Source: Syngnathus acus (taxonomy: Eukaryota; Chordata; Actinopteri; Syngnathiformes; Syngnathidae). Taken from it: a stretch of DNA of 64,000 bases. This document shows, one piece after another, positions 23,989 through 38,820 of this stretch. The DNA lies in the NCBI RefSeq assembly GCF_901709675.1, contig NC_051088.1, positions 21,240,693-21,304,692 on the forward strand. Reading direction: 5' to 3'. Below the pieces are notes generated by a model. It searched no databases. It was not told where the DNA came from and worked only from the letters and a program-made list of their open reading frames with translations. Position 1 is the first letter of the stretch; each line of letters opens with the position of its first letter. The position numbers were made by a program, and so were the translations under genes.

Positions 23989-24366
23989 TCAAATGGTCAC
24001 TTTAAGTGAGCTAAGAGTTTAACGGCACGATTGTTTTCCCAAACTGCAGTCAGCACATTTCTTCTTCACGATAGCTCCAAACGCTCCGAAATAGCTGCGA
24101 TAACAGAATGGATTTAAATATTGTTTTGAGTGTTACAGTGCTTTGCCGGGAATGTGGAAGATAAGGCAACTAAAATCGCCTTGCCAGCCAAACAGGAATG
24201 TTGACGTAAAAACAGGTTTAACATAAAACAAAGACCTCCAGCGCAGAAAAGCCTGAAAAAGACTCAACTCCTCAAGTTTAAATTAAATCACCATCATATG
24301 GTACAACATACGAAAGAGGCACTTTGTCATCAGTGGCTTACAGTCTTAAAGTGACAGCGAGTTCAA

Positions 24367-28752
<4,386 letters not shown>

Positions 28753-29468
28753 TCATTTCAATCTTGTTTCCTGCCAATCTCGTGGCCAGCAACAAGTTAG
28801 CTACATTCTGAACGTGATGAATTTGAAAAGCTCCGAGAGGTATCAATACTGACACAGTCATAAAGTTGGTCGTACTTAGTAGCTTCAAGCAGACGTATCT
28901 ATTTTTACTTCCCACCGCATGCTAACCACACGAGCGGGACGCTTCATGTAAATAAGATACATAGTCGTACGACTGGGAACATCTCTGCTTCCAACACCCG
29001 CTGCAAATATTAAAACGACCAGCTTCAATATTTTAAATTTTAAGAGCAAAACGTCGTGCGTGCCACACTAAAGCTTACTGACATGGAGTTTATAGTGCGT
29101 TATGTAACAGTGACCAGGAATGATTTTCAACACAAGCCATGAAAACAAAGCAAGCCGGGGGTCGTCCTTAAAAGGCATCGAGTGGCCCCAGCGCCGCAGT
29201 TTGGAAACCCGGCCGCCACTTGCGCCGTTGCGGAAGTGCTTCCTTTCTTTCTTTCTTAAACCGTCGAAGAAACGAGTGTGCGTCACTTCAAAGCAAAGCG
29301 CGTTTAAAAAAAAAACCAAGACAATAGAAAGCTATATTTGAAAACTGTGCCAAATTTAAAACACCAAAAAAAAAAATGGTTTGAAGAGCGAATAATATTA
29401 CGTGAGCTAGGCAAATTTCCTATCAGATAAAATGCAAATAAGGTGATAAATAAATGTCAACAGCTTAC

Positions 29469-29760
29469 CTGCTTATGTCAACGATCCCATTCACATCAAA
29501 CTCTTATTTCACACTTTCTCTTTGAGGATGTTGCTCTCTGGTACGGCATTTCACCAACGAATTACGATATATGTTCTCGGTTTATCGCTTGAATCCGATA
29601 CAAGTCGTCGGACTGTGCAAATTTCTTACGGGTATCGGTTTGTCATCGGCTCGTTTGTCTTTATCGGGTTAGCTCGTCGGACCGGAGTTCCCACCTGTCC
29701 CGCACCGACATCAGCGTTAAGTCAACCGCAATAGATAAAATATACTTCCGTAATTTGCTT
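29469..29760 (-). promoter_or_regulatory. Candidate mfsd6 5' UTR exon and promoter
   Basis: A consensus donor (AAGCAG then gtaagc) sits at 29469-29463. It would pair with the acceptor just before the mfsd6 start exon at 28721. The sequence to the right is richer in CpG than its surroundings. This is inferred from the splice site only. Confidence 0.4.
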
Positions 29761-30327
29761 TCAAAATAAGAAAGAATGTTACATTGCGTTTTTACTATCT
29801 TCACATTAATAAAGAATAAGGTGGTATCATACCACTTTTAAATTTGTATAGCGTATGTTTACATATTTATGTGATTTTTTTGCATATCTAACTATTTATA
29901 TTGAACAATAACTACAGCTGATGAACGTAATAGTCTTTAATTTTTGTCTACATCCGATTTGCATACGGGTCAAATTCGATGAACTTCCTCCTCCGGCAAG
30001 TGGAAGGGATCCTCCCAATTTTATTAATAAATTAGCAGTGTCGGCCGAGACCGGTGAAGCTGTCTCGACCATATGACGCCCAAAGCAATCTGTATCAGAT
30101 TTGTTTTATTCTGTTCATCGTGATTGCAAAATTAAAATATTGAAAACAACAAACATGAACGTCTAATTAAATGCGGACACCGCCTCCAAGCTGAAACCGA
30201 GTTAACCGTGTACAGTTTAATAACAATACTTTAAATGAAATAATCGAAAACAAAACCCGAGAGCAAACAGTTATAAGTACAAAAGAATCAATAATGTAAT
30301 ACAGTACATTACATTGAATCCTGTTAC

Positions 30328-30341
30328 CTGCAGGGGGCGGT
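30328..30341 (+). promoter_or_regulatory. CTCF-like motif
   Basis: CTGCAGGGGGCGGT closely fits the CTCF core. It lies between mfsd6 and the LRR gene, where a domain boundary would be plausible. Unproven. Confidence 0.35.
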
Positions 30342-30459
30342 ATAGACTGTTTTGATCGTGGATGTGACGTCATTTGGACTGTTTTTCCTAGAAAGCAAAT
30401 ATGAAGCTAACGTAGATCTCTTATGTCACAATTATTTGTATGTTTTTGTCCCACACTGG

Positions 30460-30519
30460 AAAACAAACAAACAAACAAACAAACAAACAAACAAACAAAC
30501 AAACAAACAAACAAACAAA
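30460..30519 (+). repeat. (CAAA)n microsatellite
   Basis: About 15 uninterrupted four-base units, followed 30 bp later by a GT/CA dinucleotide run. Confidence 0.95.
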
Positions 30520-30977
30520 GAACTTTAAGTATTTGTGACACAAATATGTGCGTGTGTGTGTGTGTGTGTGTGTACACACACACATATATACGTACTACAT
30601 ACTCATTTATATTCACATATTAAATATAAATATTATTTATTTATATATTATTTATTTACAAATAAGCAGGTAAAGCAAACAAGATGGTGACACCAAAACA
30701 GGTTCAATACATTCCAATAAAATGTAGCCATGAGCTGGAATTTAAAAAGTGCAGTTATTTTGTGGTCCTACGATGTGGTTTCCAGTTATCAGTCAAGAAT
30801 GAACTTCTTCTTGGATCACTCCTCTACGATTTTAACGATTTTAACTGCGAGCTCCTCGAAAATGAAACTTGCTTGTGTCTCAAATTTTGGTTTGCAAAAC
30901 AAATCAATCAATTGACACCTCGTACTTGGAAAACCTCTCTCATCAGTCACTATCACGAAAAATGGAAAGGTTTAAGG

Positions 30978-32045
30978 TCAGTAGTCTGACTCGTCCGATA
31001 GTTGTCCCTGCTGCGTCCAGTGCTTCCTTCTCTTCTTTCTTTTCCTCTTCCTCTCCCCCATCAGCATGGCTGCCAGCACCGTTATGACCACAGTGACGGT
31101 GATGATGAGCACGGTGACAGTTTCGGCAATGCACAGTTCTGTGTCCACCAGGCTCAACCGATAGTCACGCAGCACCTCGGGCTCAGCGCACGTCAGGTTG
31201 TAGTAATCGTCCAGGAAGAGTCTCTGGATGCTCCTCAGCTTCCGGAAAACTCTTTGTAGGTCACAGTCGCAATTCCAGGGGTTTCCCTCTAGCAGGATGT
31301 GGGTGCTGTAGGTGTGGAGGCTCAGGAAGGTCTTGAAGTGGACGGTGGTCAAATGGTTGTTAGCCAGGTTGAGCAGGGTCACGCTGGCGAGCGGTTTGAA
31401 GATGCCCACCTGCGTCTCATTTATGAAGTTGTCGGCCAAATTGAGGAGCTCCAGTGAGCGCAGCATGGAGAAGATGCCGCTTTTCAGAGAAGTCAGCCGG
31501 TTGCCCTCTAGGTGCAGATGTCGCAAGCTGCTCATCGAAGCAAAAGATCTGACCTGGATGGTGAGGATGCTGTTGTAGCTCAGGTTCAACTTCTGCAGAT
31601 TGTCCAGGTGCATGAAGCTACTGCTGTCCAGGCTGCTCAGTGAGTTGTGAGCCAAGCTCAGTTCCCGCAGGAAGGCCAAACCCAGTGAGAAACCCTTGCC
31701 CAGGGAGGAGATCAGGTTCCAGCTTAGGTCCAGCTTCTGCAGGAACTCCAGTAGTGAGAAGGCGCCGTCCTGCACCACGCTGATGTTGTTGTTCTGCAAC
31801 AGGAGCACACGCAGCTTGCGGTTCTTGTTGAACGAGCACTCGGGGATGACGACGATGCGGTTGTGGGACAGCTCCAGTAGTTCCGTGTTGGACGGGACTC
31901 TGGCCGGGAGCTCGGTGAAGAAGGCTGCTGAACAGATGGTCAATCTGACGTCCCTGCGACACTCGCAACCCGGCTCACACCAGTTGCTGTGAGAGCGGGA
32001 GCACACGGCTGGCACGGCCAGGAAGAGGAAGAGGAACCCCTTCAT
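30978..32045 (-). CDS. Leucine-rich-repeat single-pass membrane protein, family not recognised
   Basis: A 355-aa protein in one coding exon. It has a signal peptide (residues 1-15), an LRRNT cysteine cluster at Cys23, Cys27, Cys29 and Cys38, and about eight LRRs of the LxxLxLxxNxI type between about 50 and 250. An LRRCT cap beginning NPWNCDCDL follows. A transmembrane helix lies at about 306-329 (VTVLIITVTVVITVLAAMLM), then a short very basic tail (KRKRKKRRKHW) ending DESDY. The layout resembles cell-surface adhesion or signalling LRR proteins, but I cannot name the gene. The start was chosen because this Met opens the signal peptide in an ACC-like context (AGAGCCATGA). A pyrimidine-rich acceptor ending at 32063 suggests an upstream noncoding exon. 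No known partner is evident from the neighbours. Confidence 0.88.
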   Translation of the reverse strand: MKGFLFLFLAVPAVCSRSHSNWCEPGCECRRDVRLTICSAAFFTELPARVPSNTELLELSHNRIVVIPECSFNKNRKLRVLLLQNNNISVVQDGAFSLLEFLQKLDLSWNLISSLGKGFSLGLAFLRELSLAHNSLSSLDSSSFMHLDNLQKLNLSYNSILTIQVRSFASMSSLRHLHLEGNRLTSLKSGIFSMLRSLELLNLADNFINETQVGIFKPLASVTLLNLANNHLTTVHFKTFLSLHTYSTHILLEGNPWNCDCDLQRVFRKLRSIQRLFLDDYYNLTCAEPEVLRDYRLSLVDTELCIAETVTVLIITVTVVITVLAAMLMGERKRKRKKRRKHWTQQGQLSDESDY

Positions 32046-32404
32046 GGCTCTGCACACTCGAACTTGGGAAAAAAAATAATAAAGTACACAACAGACTTTT
32101 GATGATTGTCTGGCAGCGGATGGAAACACGACATGCTGAGAGTGAGGGAGGCCGGCGAGGATGGAAAACCTAATGAGAGACACTACAAAGAGGATGGAAA
32201 GATGGAGAGGCACACACCAGCCAGGGGAGGAGAGCTTGTCAATTATTTAGCAGGCCACGGGAGGGCGGGCCAAGCTTGGGGTTAAGCAATCGAAGACAAA
32301 GTGGGCCACCGAGCAGAATTAGAAGGCCATTATCAACTGATTGCAAAAGAAGCTCTTAATCCCAACGACTTCACGGGGTGTAGTATGTGCAGAAATGTGA
32401 AGTT

Positions 32405-32628
32405 TGCAAAATAAATCAATAAATCAATAAATCAATAAATACATGCAAATAAATAAATACAAACATAAATAAATAAATAAATAAATAAATAAACATAAAT
32501 AAATACAAACATAAATAAATACAAACATAAATAAATATAAACATAAATAAATAAAAATCAATTAATACATACATATAAATAAATGAATCAATCAATAAAT
32601 AAACAAACAAATAAATAAATAAATATTC
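32405..32628 (+). repeat. (AAAT)n array with variants
   Basis: About 220 bp of AAATAAATAAAC/ACAT-type units. The minus strand is open across it but encodes only low-complexity sequence. Confidence 0.9.
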
Positions 32629-33807
32629 AAATTTCTCCCCCTGCTGGCTGCAAGTCCAGATGTCAGATTGTATACTCATCTCTAAAATGAGGCAGGATGC
32701 GTCTGATAAATTGCAAGCCGACCTGAGCGAAAGATTACATTAATACCGTGCAAATCCAGAGTGCTCCGCGTCCATGTGGAGAGTCACGTCGTACTTCAAC
32801 ACGTTCACTTTGACCCCTTTGCACCATTCCAACTCCACTTGTCACATTTGATATGTCAGCAATTTAAAGACTTACACAGTGTTTTGCTTCAGCAATTGAT
32901 AATTAATTAGCACATATTTGATTCTCATATTCTCATTACTTCCCAAACAGAACCAAGAGTATTTTTTGCTGGCGTTCTGTTTGTATTGAAGGGAGGGAAG
33001 TAGGTTTCCCGTACCAGCAGCTATCGGGTGTCTGCAGGGTTCCAGTTTCACCGAGTCAGCTGGCAAAACAATGAGCACAATGCCACTCCTTCAGTTACCG
33101 GCCACTCAATGACAGATTTCTGGTGACCCACAACAAAATAACTCATTCTTCTGTGCCGCTGCATTTGGGTCATTCAAAATCCGTGGCTGTTGTTCAATGG
33201 GCTAAATGACGCGAATGGAACCAAAAATAGGAGCGAGACAATGATTAAAGTATTTGAATGGCGAGTTCATCTTGCCTCACATTTCCAGCGAGCAGCGGGA
33301 TTAAAGGAAAACCCAAATGAAGATGTTAATCCACGCATAGAAGGATTAGATGTGTGTTCTTCTGCATTGGAACATTCTACTCTACATATCTTAATCTATA
33401 TCACTTTCACATCCCAGCTGGGTGGCATATTCAATTTCACTTCCGCCCACTGATGGATTTGTGAAACCAGCAAGCCACTTTTAACTGTTTAGTAAAAAAA
33501 AAAAAAAAGAACTAAACTAGTATCTAAATTATTTCTTACATATTTTTCATGAAAACAAATATTGGCAAAGAAAACCCGAGTTGAGATGCACCAAGGCACA
33601 ATGATGAGGATTTGCTATTTCTCCCTGTGGCTGAGTGGATACAATGCTAACATGTTAACAGCGGGAATGCTAACAAGTCGCAAGTAGAGAAAGTGTTGCG
33701 GCACGCGGTTTCACATTATTGTAAAGTATGACCTGCAGTCTGCTAGGCCTACAGTTTGAAATGACTAACAGCGTCAATGTTTGTTTCACTGCGATGAGTA
33801 CTAGTGG

Positions 33808-33822
33808 CCAGAAGGGGGCGCA
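33808..33822 (+). promoter_or_regulatory. CTCF-like motif
   Basis: CCAGAAGGGGGCGCA fits the CTCF core with one weak position. Confidence 0.25.
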
Positions 33823-34775
33823 TAGAACCTGTTTTAAAACCTGGAGAAGCGGTACGAGTTGATCAGAACGAGATTGAATTGCACTCAGAGAACCTTTTAA
33901 GGTTAAAAATAAATAAATAAAAAACATTTACCAAAGGTATCCTAGGAGAACAACCCTCACATTTTTAAATTATTTTCATACTTTCAACACGTAGACGACA
34001 CTGAAGAAATCACACCGACAAAAATAAAAAAATTAAAAACAAGTACAGATTGCATAAAACAACAAATATACATACACTGGCTCTCATCCACATTCCCAAA
34101 ACATTCATGGCAGGTAAAATAATTAATAAATGAATATTAATTATTAAGATGATTAAAAAGGAAAAATTCATAATTAGGAAATACTCTTTTTTGGTGAAAC
34201 GGTAACAGAATTTTAGTACTATAGCTCCACAATTGGGTCTCAAACTTGGCACTTTTTTCCACAATAATCTTCAAAAATAATTAATGTAGCCGATTAAAAG
34301 ATCCAAATCTCTAAATTCACCTTCCAGGGTCTGGAAAGTATTTGGGTGGATGGAGCGTGTACCCCGCAGGTGTCTGTGCATGTGACAGTCAGAGGTGATA
34401 ACAAAACGGACAAGCGGCACAGCATCTTGACGCCTCTCCTCTGATCCAAACTGGCATCTCCGACTCGGTGACAGGGAGTAGCGCTGCAGTGGCATGGGTG
34501 ACCACCGCAGTGGGTTAAAAAAAAACTTGTACATCCAAGAGGACATTTGTTAAGAGGTGACTGCCAAATTTGTGGTCCAGGAACACAATTTACACAAGTG
34601 TGAACTTGTTTCTTGAAATGATCATGACTACCCCAGACAAATCATAGATAGATGGTAAAGATGAGATAGTAAAATGAATAAATACTGCGACAATAACAAT
34701 AAGGTCGCTACCTTTTCCTCCCCCACACCTTTGCATGTTTGTTCAGCATGTAGGTCAAGGTTGTGTTACAGGCAT

Positions 34776-34878
<103 letters not shown>

Positions 34879-35535
34879 CAGTATTTCTGTCAGCTCAGTG
34901 TGTGATCGCCCTGTGAGATGTCAGAGCTTTTAGTCGGGGATGGATGCGAGTGCTTCGGCAGCTTCGTAGAGAACGGAACAGGTGCTACAGAAGACAGAAA
35001 AAAGGAAATATGTTGCATTATTTAGTGACTTTGCACTAAAGTTGACAGAACAATGAAGATCTTTCAAAAGTGGTAAAGAGACAAGCACGGAATTGTACAT
35101 TTTCATCTTGATCTGTTGGTCCATTGAAGAAGAAGACATTTGGGGAAATTGCAAACTTTCAATGGGAATTACAGGGAATTTTAACTCAAGAGTGTAATTC
35201 ATTTTATATTAAAGTATAAAAGAGAGTTTTCAAATGTGAACATCCATGCAAAAAACATTTAGGTTTAAAATGTTAGCTCTTTTAAAAAAGGTTTTAAACT
35301 CAATTTCAAAAGACGATCTTTCAGTAACCTTTTTATTTCTTTACTTTTGAAAGTTTAAAACGTTTTTTTTTTTTTTAAAAAACAAGGAAGAAGTAACAAC
35401 ACAAAAAGGCCCAAAACACAACTAGGAGTAGACCAGAAAACCAGAACTAGTATAACACAATGAGAGAGCAATAATTTGGATTATCGATAATCAAAAAAGA
35501 AAAGCAGACCTGGCAACGCCATTATTACTACTTAT

Positions 35536-35570
35536 GTACAGTGGCAATAAAGGTGATTCTGATTCTGATG
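35536..35570 (+). mobile_element. 3' tail of a LINE-type element
   Basis: GTACAGTGGCAATAAAGGTG followed by repeated ATTCTG units is the familiar 3' end of fish LINE elements. No upstream body was recognised. Confidence 0.5.
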
Positions 35571-37898
35571 ATGGCAATTTGACCGTTTGCCCTTTTGTCC
35601 GCTTTTGCACGCGACGACCTCACCACCCGCCTCAACACAACCGCTCTGATCCAAACTGTTTTGGCACGTCGACACAGGGGAGCAGGTAAAGGCAGCCGCA
35701 ACATTGCGTACGACCTGCAGGCGAGTGGATGCGGGAGGGGTTAAAGGTCAACCCATGTGGGAGAAGGTGCTCAGTGAAGCATCACGGTTAGAGAAAACAC
35801 AGAAAGATGCTTTCCTGTCAAACAGAATCTTGGCGGAAATATGTTTTTCCAGATTGACTCTACATTCTGTAAGAACTTAACTTCGAGAAACAATACAGCA
35901 ACACTCATAGATGCTTGATCATCACAATTTCAATTCATGCAGTCCAAAAGGATTAATTGAATTTTTGTATCGAAATGTACAACTCTAATCAAGTGACGCA
36001 AGAGCCGAAACTTTCAAGCTACACATGGCGAAAAGGGTCAGTGCAAAAACAAAATATAAAAAAATATATATTTGCAAATTTCTTTCAAAATGGTTGTACA
36101 GATTTGTTGACCAGTGGGCTTTGGCGGCCTCTTGTGGCAGTTTAGGGCCTTTCAGTAAAGCACCCTCCCCGTTGAATAGATGGTGATCAGTTCCACTGAA
36201 AAAAAAAACCAAACCTTGTGAATTTGTAAATAGTGAAGCAGCACTCTGCTGGGATTACAAGAGTAGAGTAGCCTGTACAACTAGCAGGAGGTCAAAGCTC
36301 ATCTAGTAGGCTATGTGGGTTACAGCGAGGGGCGGTGGTGTGTGTGTGTGGGGGGGTGCTTCTGCCCTAAAAGCCTGCCAGCTTATTCATGCTGGCCATT
36401 AGTGCTGTCTTTAAAGCTTTATGACAGCGCACACAGTTGGGCGCGCCACTGTCTCGACCTTTGCGACTCACTCATCTGCTCCCGGTAGCGAGCAGCCATG
36501 GCGACAAATGAGAAGGAAGCAGGCGCCCCAATTTGGATTTGATGTTGTTGAACACTTTGCAAGGTGACGTCAAGTCCAAATGGCGCACGCTTCTCCTGTC
36601 CCTAGCGGGCTGCACATGGACAGGAAGCTGAGGTGGAAGCACGGGGAGGGTGTGCTTGCTCGCTGGCTCGGACGTAATGAGCACTGGCATGCCGACGGGT
36701 GTGTGCAGTCGATATGCACGATGGAGGACAGGACGCCTTACGGATGCACATCGAGCAGCAATCAATTGTATTAGATTTACTTCACGTTGTTTCTTATGCA
36801 CATTTGGATAAATGATGGCTGATTCAGGACTAATGATTCGAATCAAATAAATCGGACTATCATTTTGCGGGACAATATTCACTGGCTCTAGATTCCATAA
36901 AGTTCTCTATAAATATGTGTGGTTCCAGAAGGTGATTTGATATTTCACTTAAGCGGCAAAGAACACATTGACAGAATCCTGGCCAACTTGTTCAGTGCCA
37001 TTGACGGTTATACGTCAAAGATATTTACTGGGTTGGCAGTGAATGAATTAAAATTCACCGTGTGGATTCCCATGGATCCACAAGCAGAGATGCAACACGA
37101 CTAAGGAACCGATAAAAAAGGTCCCAATTTTGTTGGTAGCCATGGTAATGAGGTAAATGATCTCATCTCTCCCGCATTTGCTCTCAGGCTCTCCCGGAGG
37201 GTTTCGACTGCAGGAGACGTCGTCGACAGAACAAAGCTAAAGTGGGACGCGGCACAATATCTTCCTTGGATGGTTGATCGTGTCACAAGCGAGCAAAGTT
37301 AACCGTCTGAAGACTGCGGGAGAAAGAAAACTCTCATAAATGATTCCGGGCGGGTCATGAAAGATGTAACGTCAGCGACGTTGTGCACTCAGAAGGTCGC
37401 CCCAGCTGCTGTCTCGCTCCTGAAAGTTGTCTCTTAGAATTTAGCATGGGGAAATGAAACCGTGGCAAAATTCCGATGCCTCTGCTTTGCCTACGTTTGT
37501 TTGTTTGTTTGTTTGTTTGTTTTGGGGATGGTTGTGAATTCACACTGGTGCTGGTGTAAAAAGTTAGCGCTAGGGGGTTGGTGGTGTTACTCGCTAAAAG
37601 CATCCAAAGGTTGTTTGTGGCGTGCAGCACTTGAGAAGTCAAGCGGAAATGTGATCACGGAGGAGGTGTTGAACCTCGGGTCGGACCGATTTTTTGGGAT
37701 GGGCCCAAGAGCAAGTTCAAAGATGACAGCGGAGGCGTTTGGTTGTGATGGCACCCGGCTTTTTATTTGCACGCAGCTGAAAGACGATACGGAGTAGTTA
37801 GCGTCCATCTACGGAGACAAAAGTAACGTGCAGGTGATAGGTGGTGATCCTTTAAACAGTAACTTTCCAAAGTCGCTCATCTGGTACTTGCTTGTTAC

Positions 37899-38071
37899 TA
37901 GTGATGGGAAATGAAGCAGTTGTAATTTTTTCACTCCTCTGGAGGGCACTCATTGGGTTAAAAGTATACTGACTTGCCATTTCTAAAAAACGAGCAACAG
38001 TGCCATCTAGAGGAGTAAATAAAATACAACTGGTTCATGAAGCAAATTTGAAGCTTCATTTCCCCATCATT
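37899..38071 (+). mobile_element. MITE with imperfect inverted arms
   Basis: The left arm starts TAGTGATGGGAAATGAAGCA. The right arm ends TTCATTTCCCCATCAT, its near reverse complement. The similarity extends inward over AGTTGTA and ACTCCTCT on both sides. The size and ends suggest a non-autonomous hAT-like element. Confidence 0.65.
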
Positions 38072-38790
38072 ATTTGTTACCACGGTAAAAAAGCAAACTT
38101 GCAGCTTTTTCTATCACACGACTTGAGTGATTTTAACAAGTGTTTGTAAAACATACATTTACATGCAGAGCACTTTTTTTTTTTTTAAAGCCTTTGAGAA
38201 GTGATTGTCTGGTTTTACACAATAACACGTCACGACTGGTTTCGTATATATATATAAAAAAAGAATGTCAATTTACAGAAAATGAGAACAATTGATATAA
38301 ATGCATTTTGTGACATTCAACACGGAGCCGCTGCTGACGTGTTTCACATTTGCTTTGGAATTTGTGCTAAATGCTAAATGTTGCTGATTCACTGTGTGGT
38401 CATTTCAATGTGGATGATGGAAAAACAAAAACATGAGTGGAAATATTGCATCATGGAAAAGACGTGAACATGAACTTTGACTGTAGTTCATAAAAATGTA
38501 AGCGAAAACAAAAGTGTAGCATTAACATTTGGGTTCCGTGTCCTTTGTGGTTGGCTAGCTCAAACAGAAAATGGAAAGTTGAGTGATGAGATCCATCAAG
38601 TGGAGTTTGTTGAGGACTGCGAGCGCCATGTCTCTTTGTCGCTCCGGGTTTCGCCATCTGCACCAAGTGTGAATCGGCAACAACGAGGCAGTAACGTCTC
38701 CTTCGGGAAACTCAAATGCTTCTTCTTGTGACATAACCGAGACGCTCGGATTACGCCGGGAGTGAGTCGGTGGCAGCAATATGCTTCTTT

Positions 38791-38808
38791 TTTATTTTTT
38801 TTTTATTT
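38791..38808 (-). promoter_or_regulatory. Candidate ahr1 polyadenylation signals
   Basis: Two AATAAA hexamers on the minus strand (38803-38808 and 38791-38796) lie only 13-30 bp past the ahr1 stop. If used, the 3' UTR would be very short. They sit in a T-rich tract and may be chance matches. Confidence 0.3.
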
Positions 38809-38820
38809 GGTACCTTCTTG

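Larger units (their letters stand above)
15759..24366. other. Gene-free region upstream of nab1
   Basis: These 8.6 kb separate the nab1 start from the mfsd6 stop. They should contain the nab1 promoter and noncoding first exon, plus the mfsd6 3' UTR at the right. GC-rich, CpG-containing patches lie at about 17.3-17.8, 18.4-18.6 and 20.2-20.6 kb. TTTA tracts lie at 15940-15965 and 18025-18060. Four exact EGR-type 9-mers, a 65-bp direct repeat and two repeat remnants are listed separately. No coding exon was recognised. Confidence 0.5.
29761..30977. other. Intergenic between mfsd6 and the LRR gene
   Basis: AT-rich sequence with no gene seen. A CTCF-like motif is at 30328-30341. Simple repeats are (CAAA)n at 30460-30519 and GT/CA dinucleotides at 30547-30590. 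Minus-strand AATAAA hexamers at 30636-30641 and 30651-30656 could end the LRR transcript. Confidence 0.5.
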
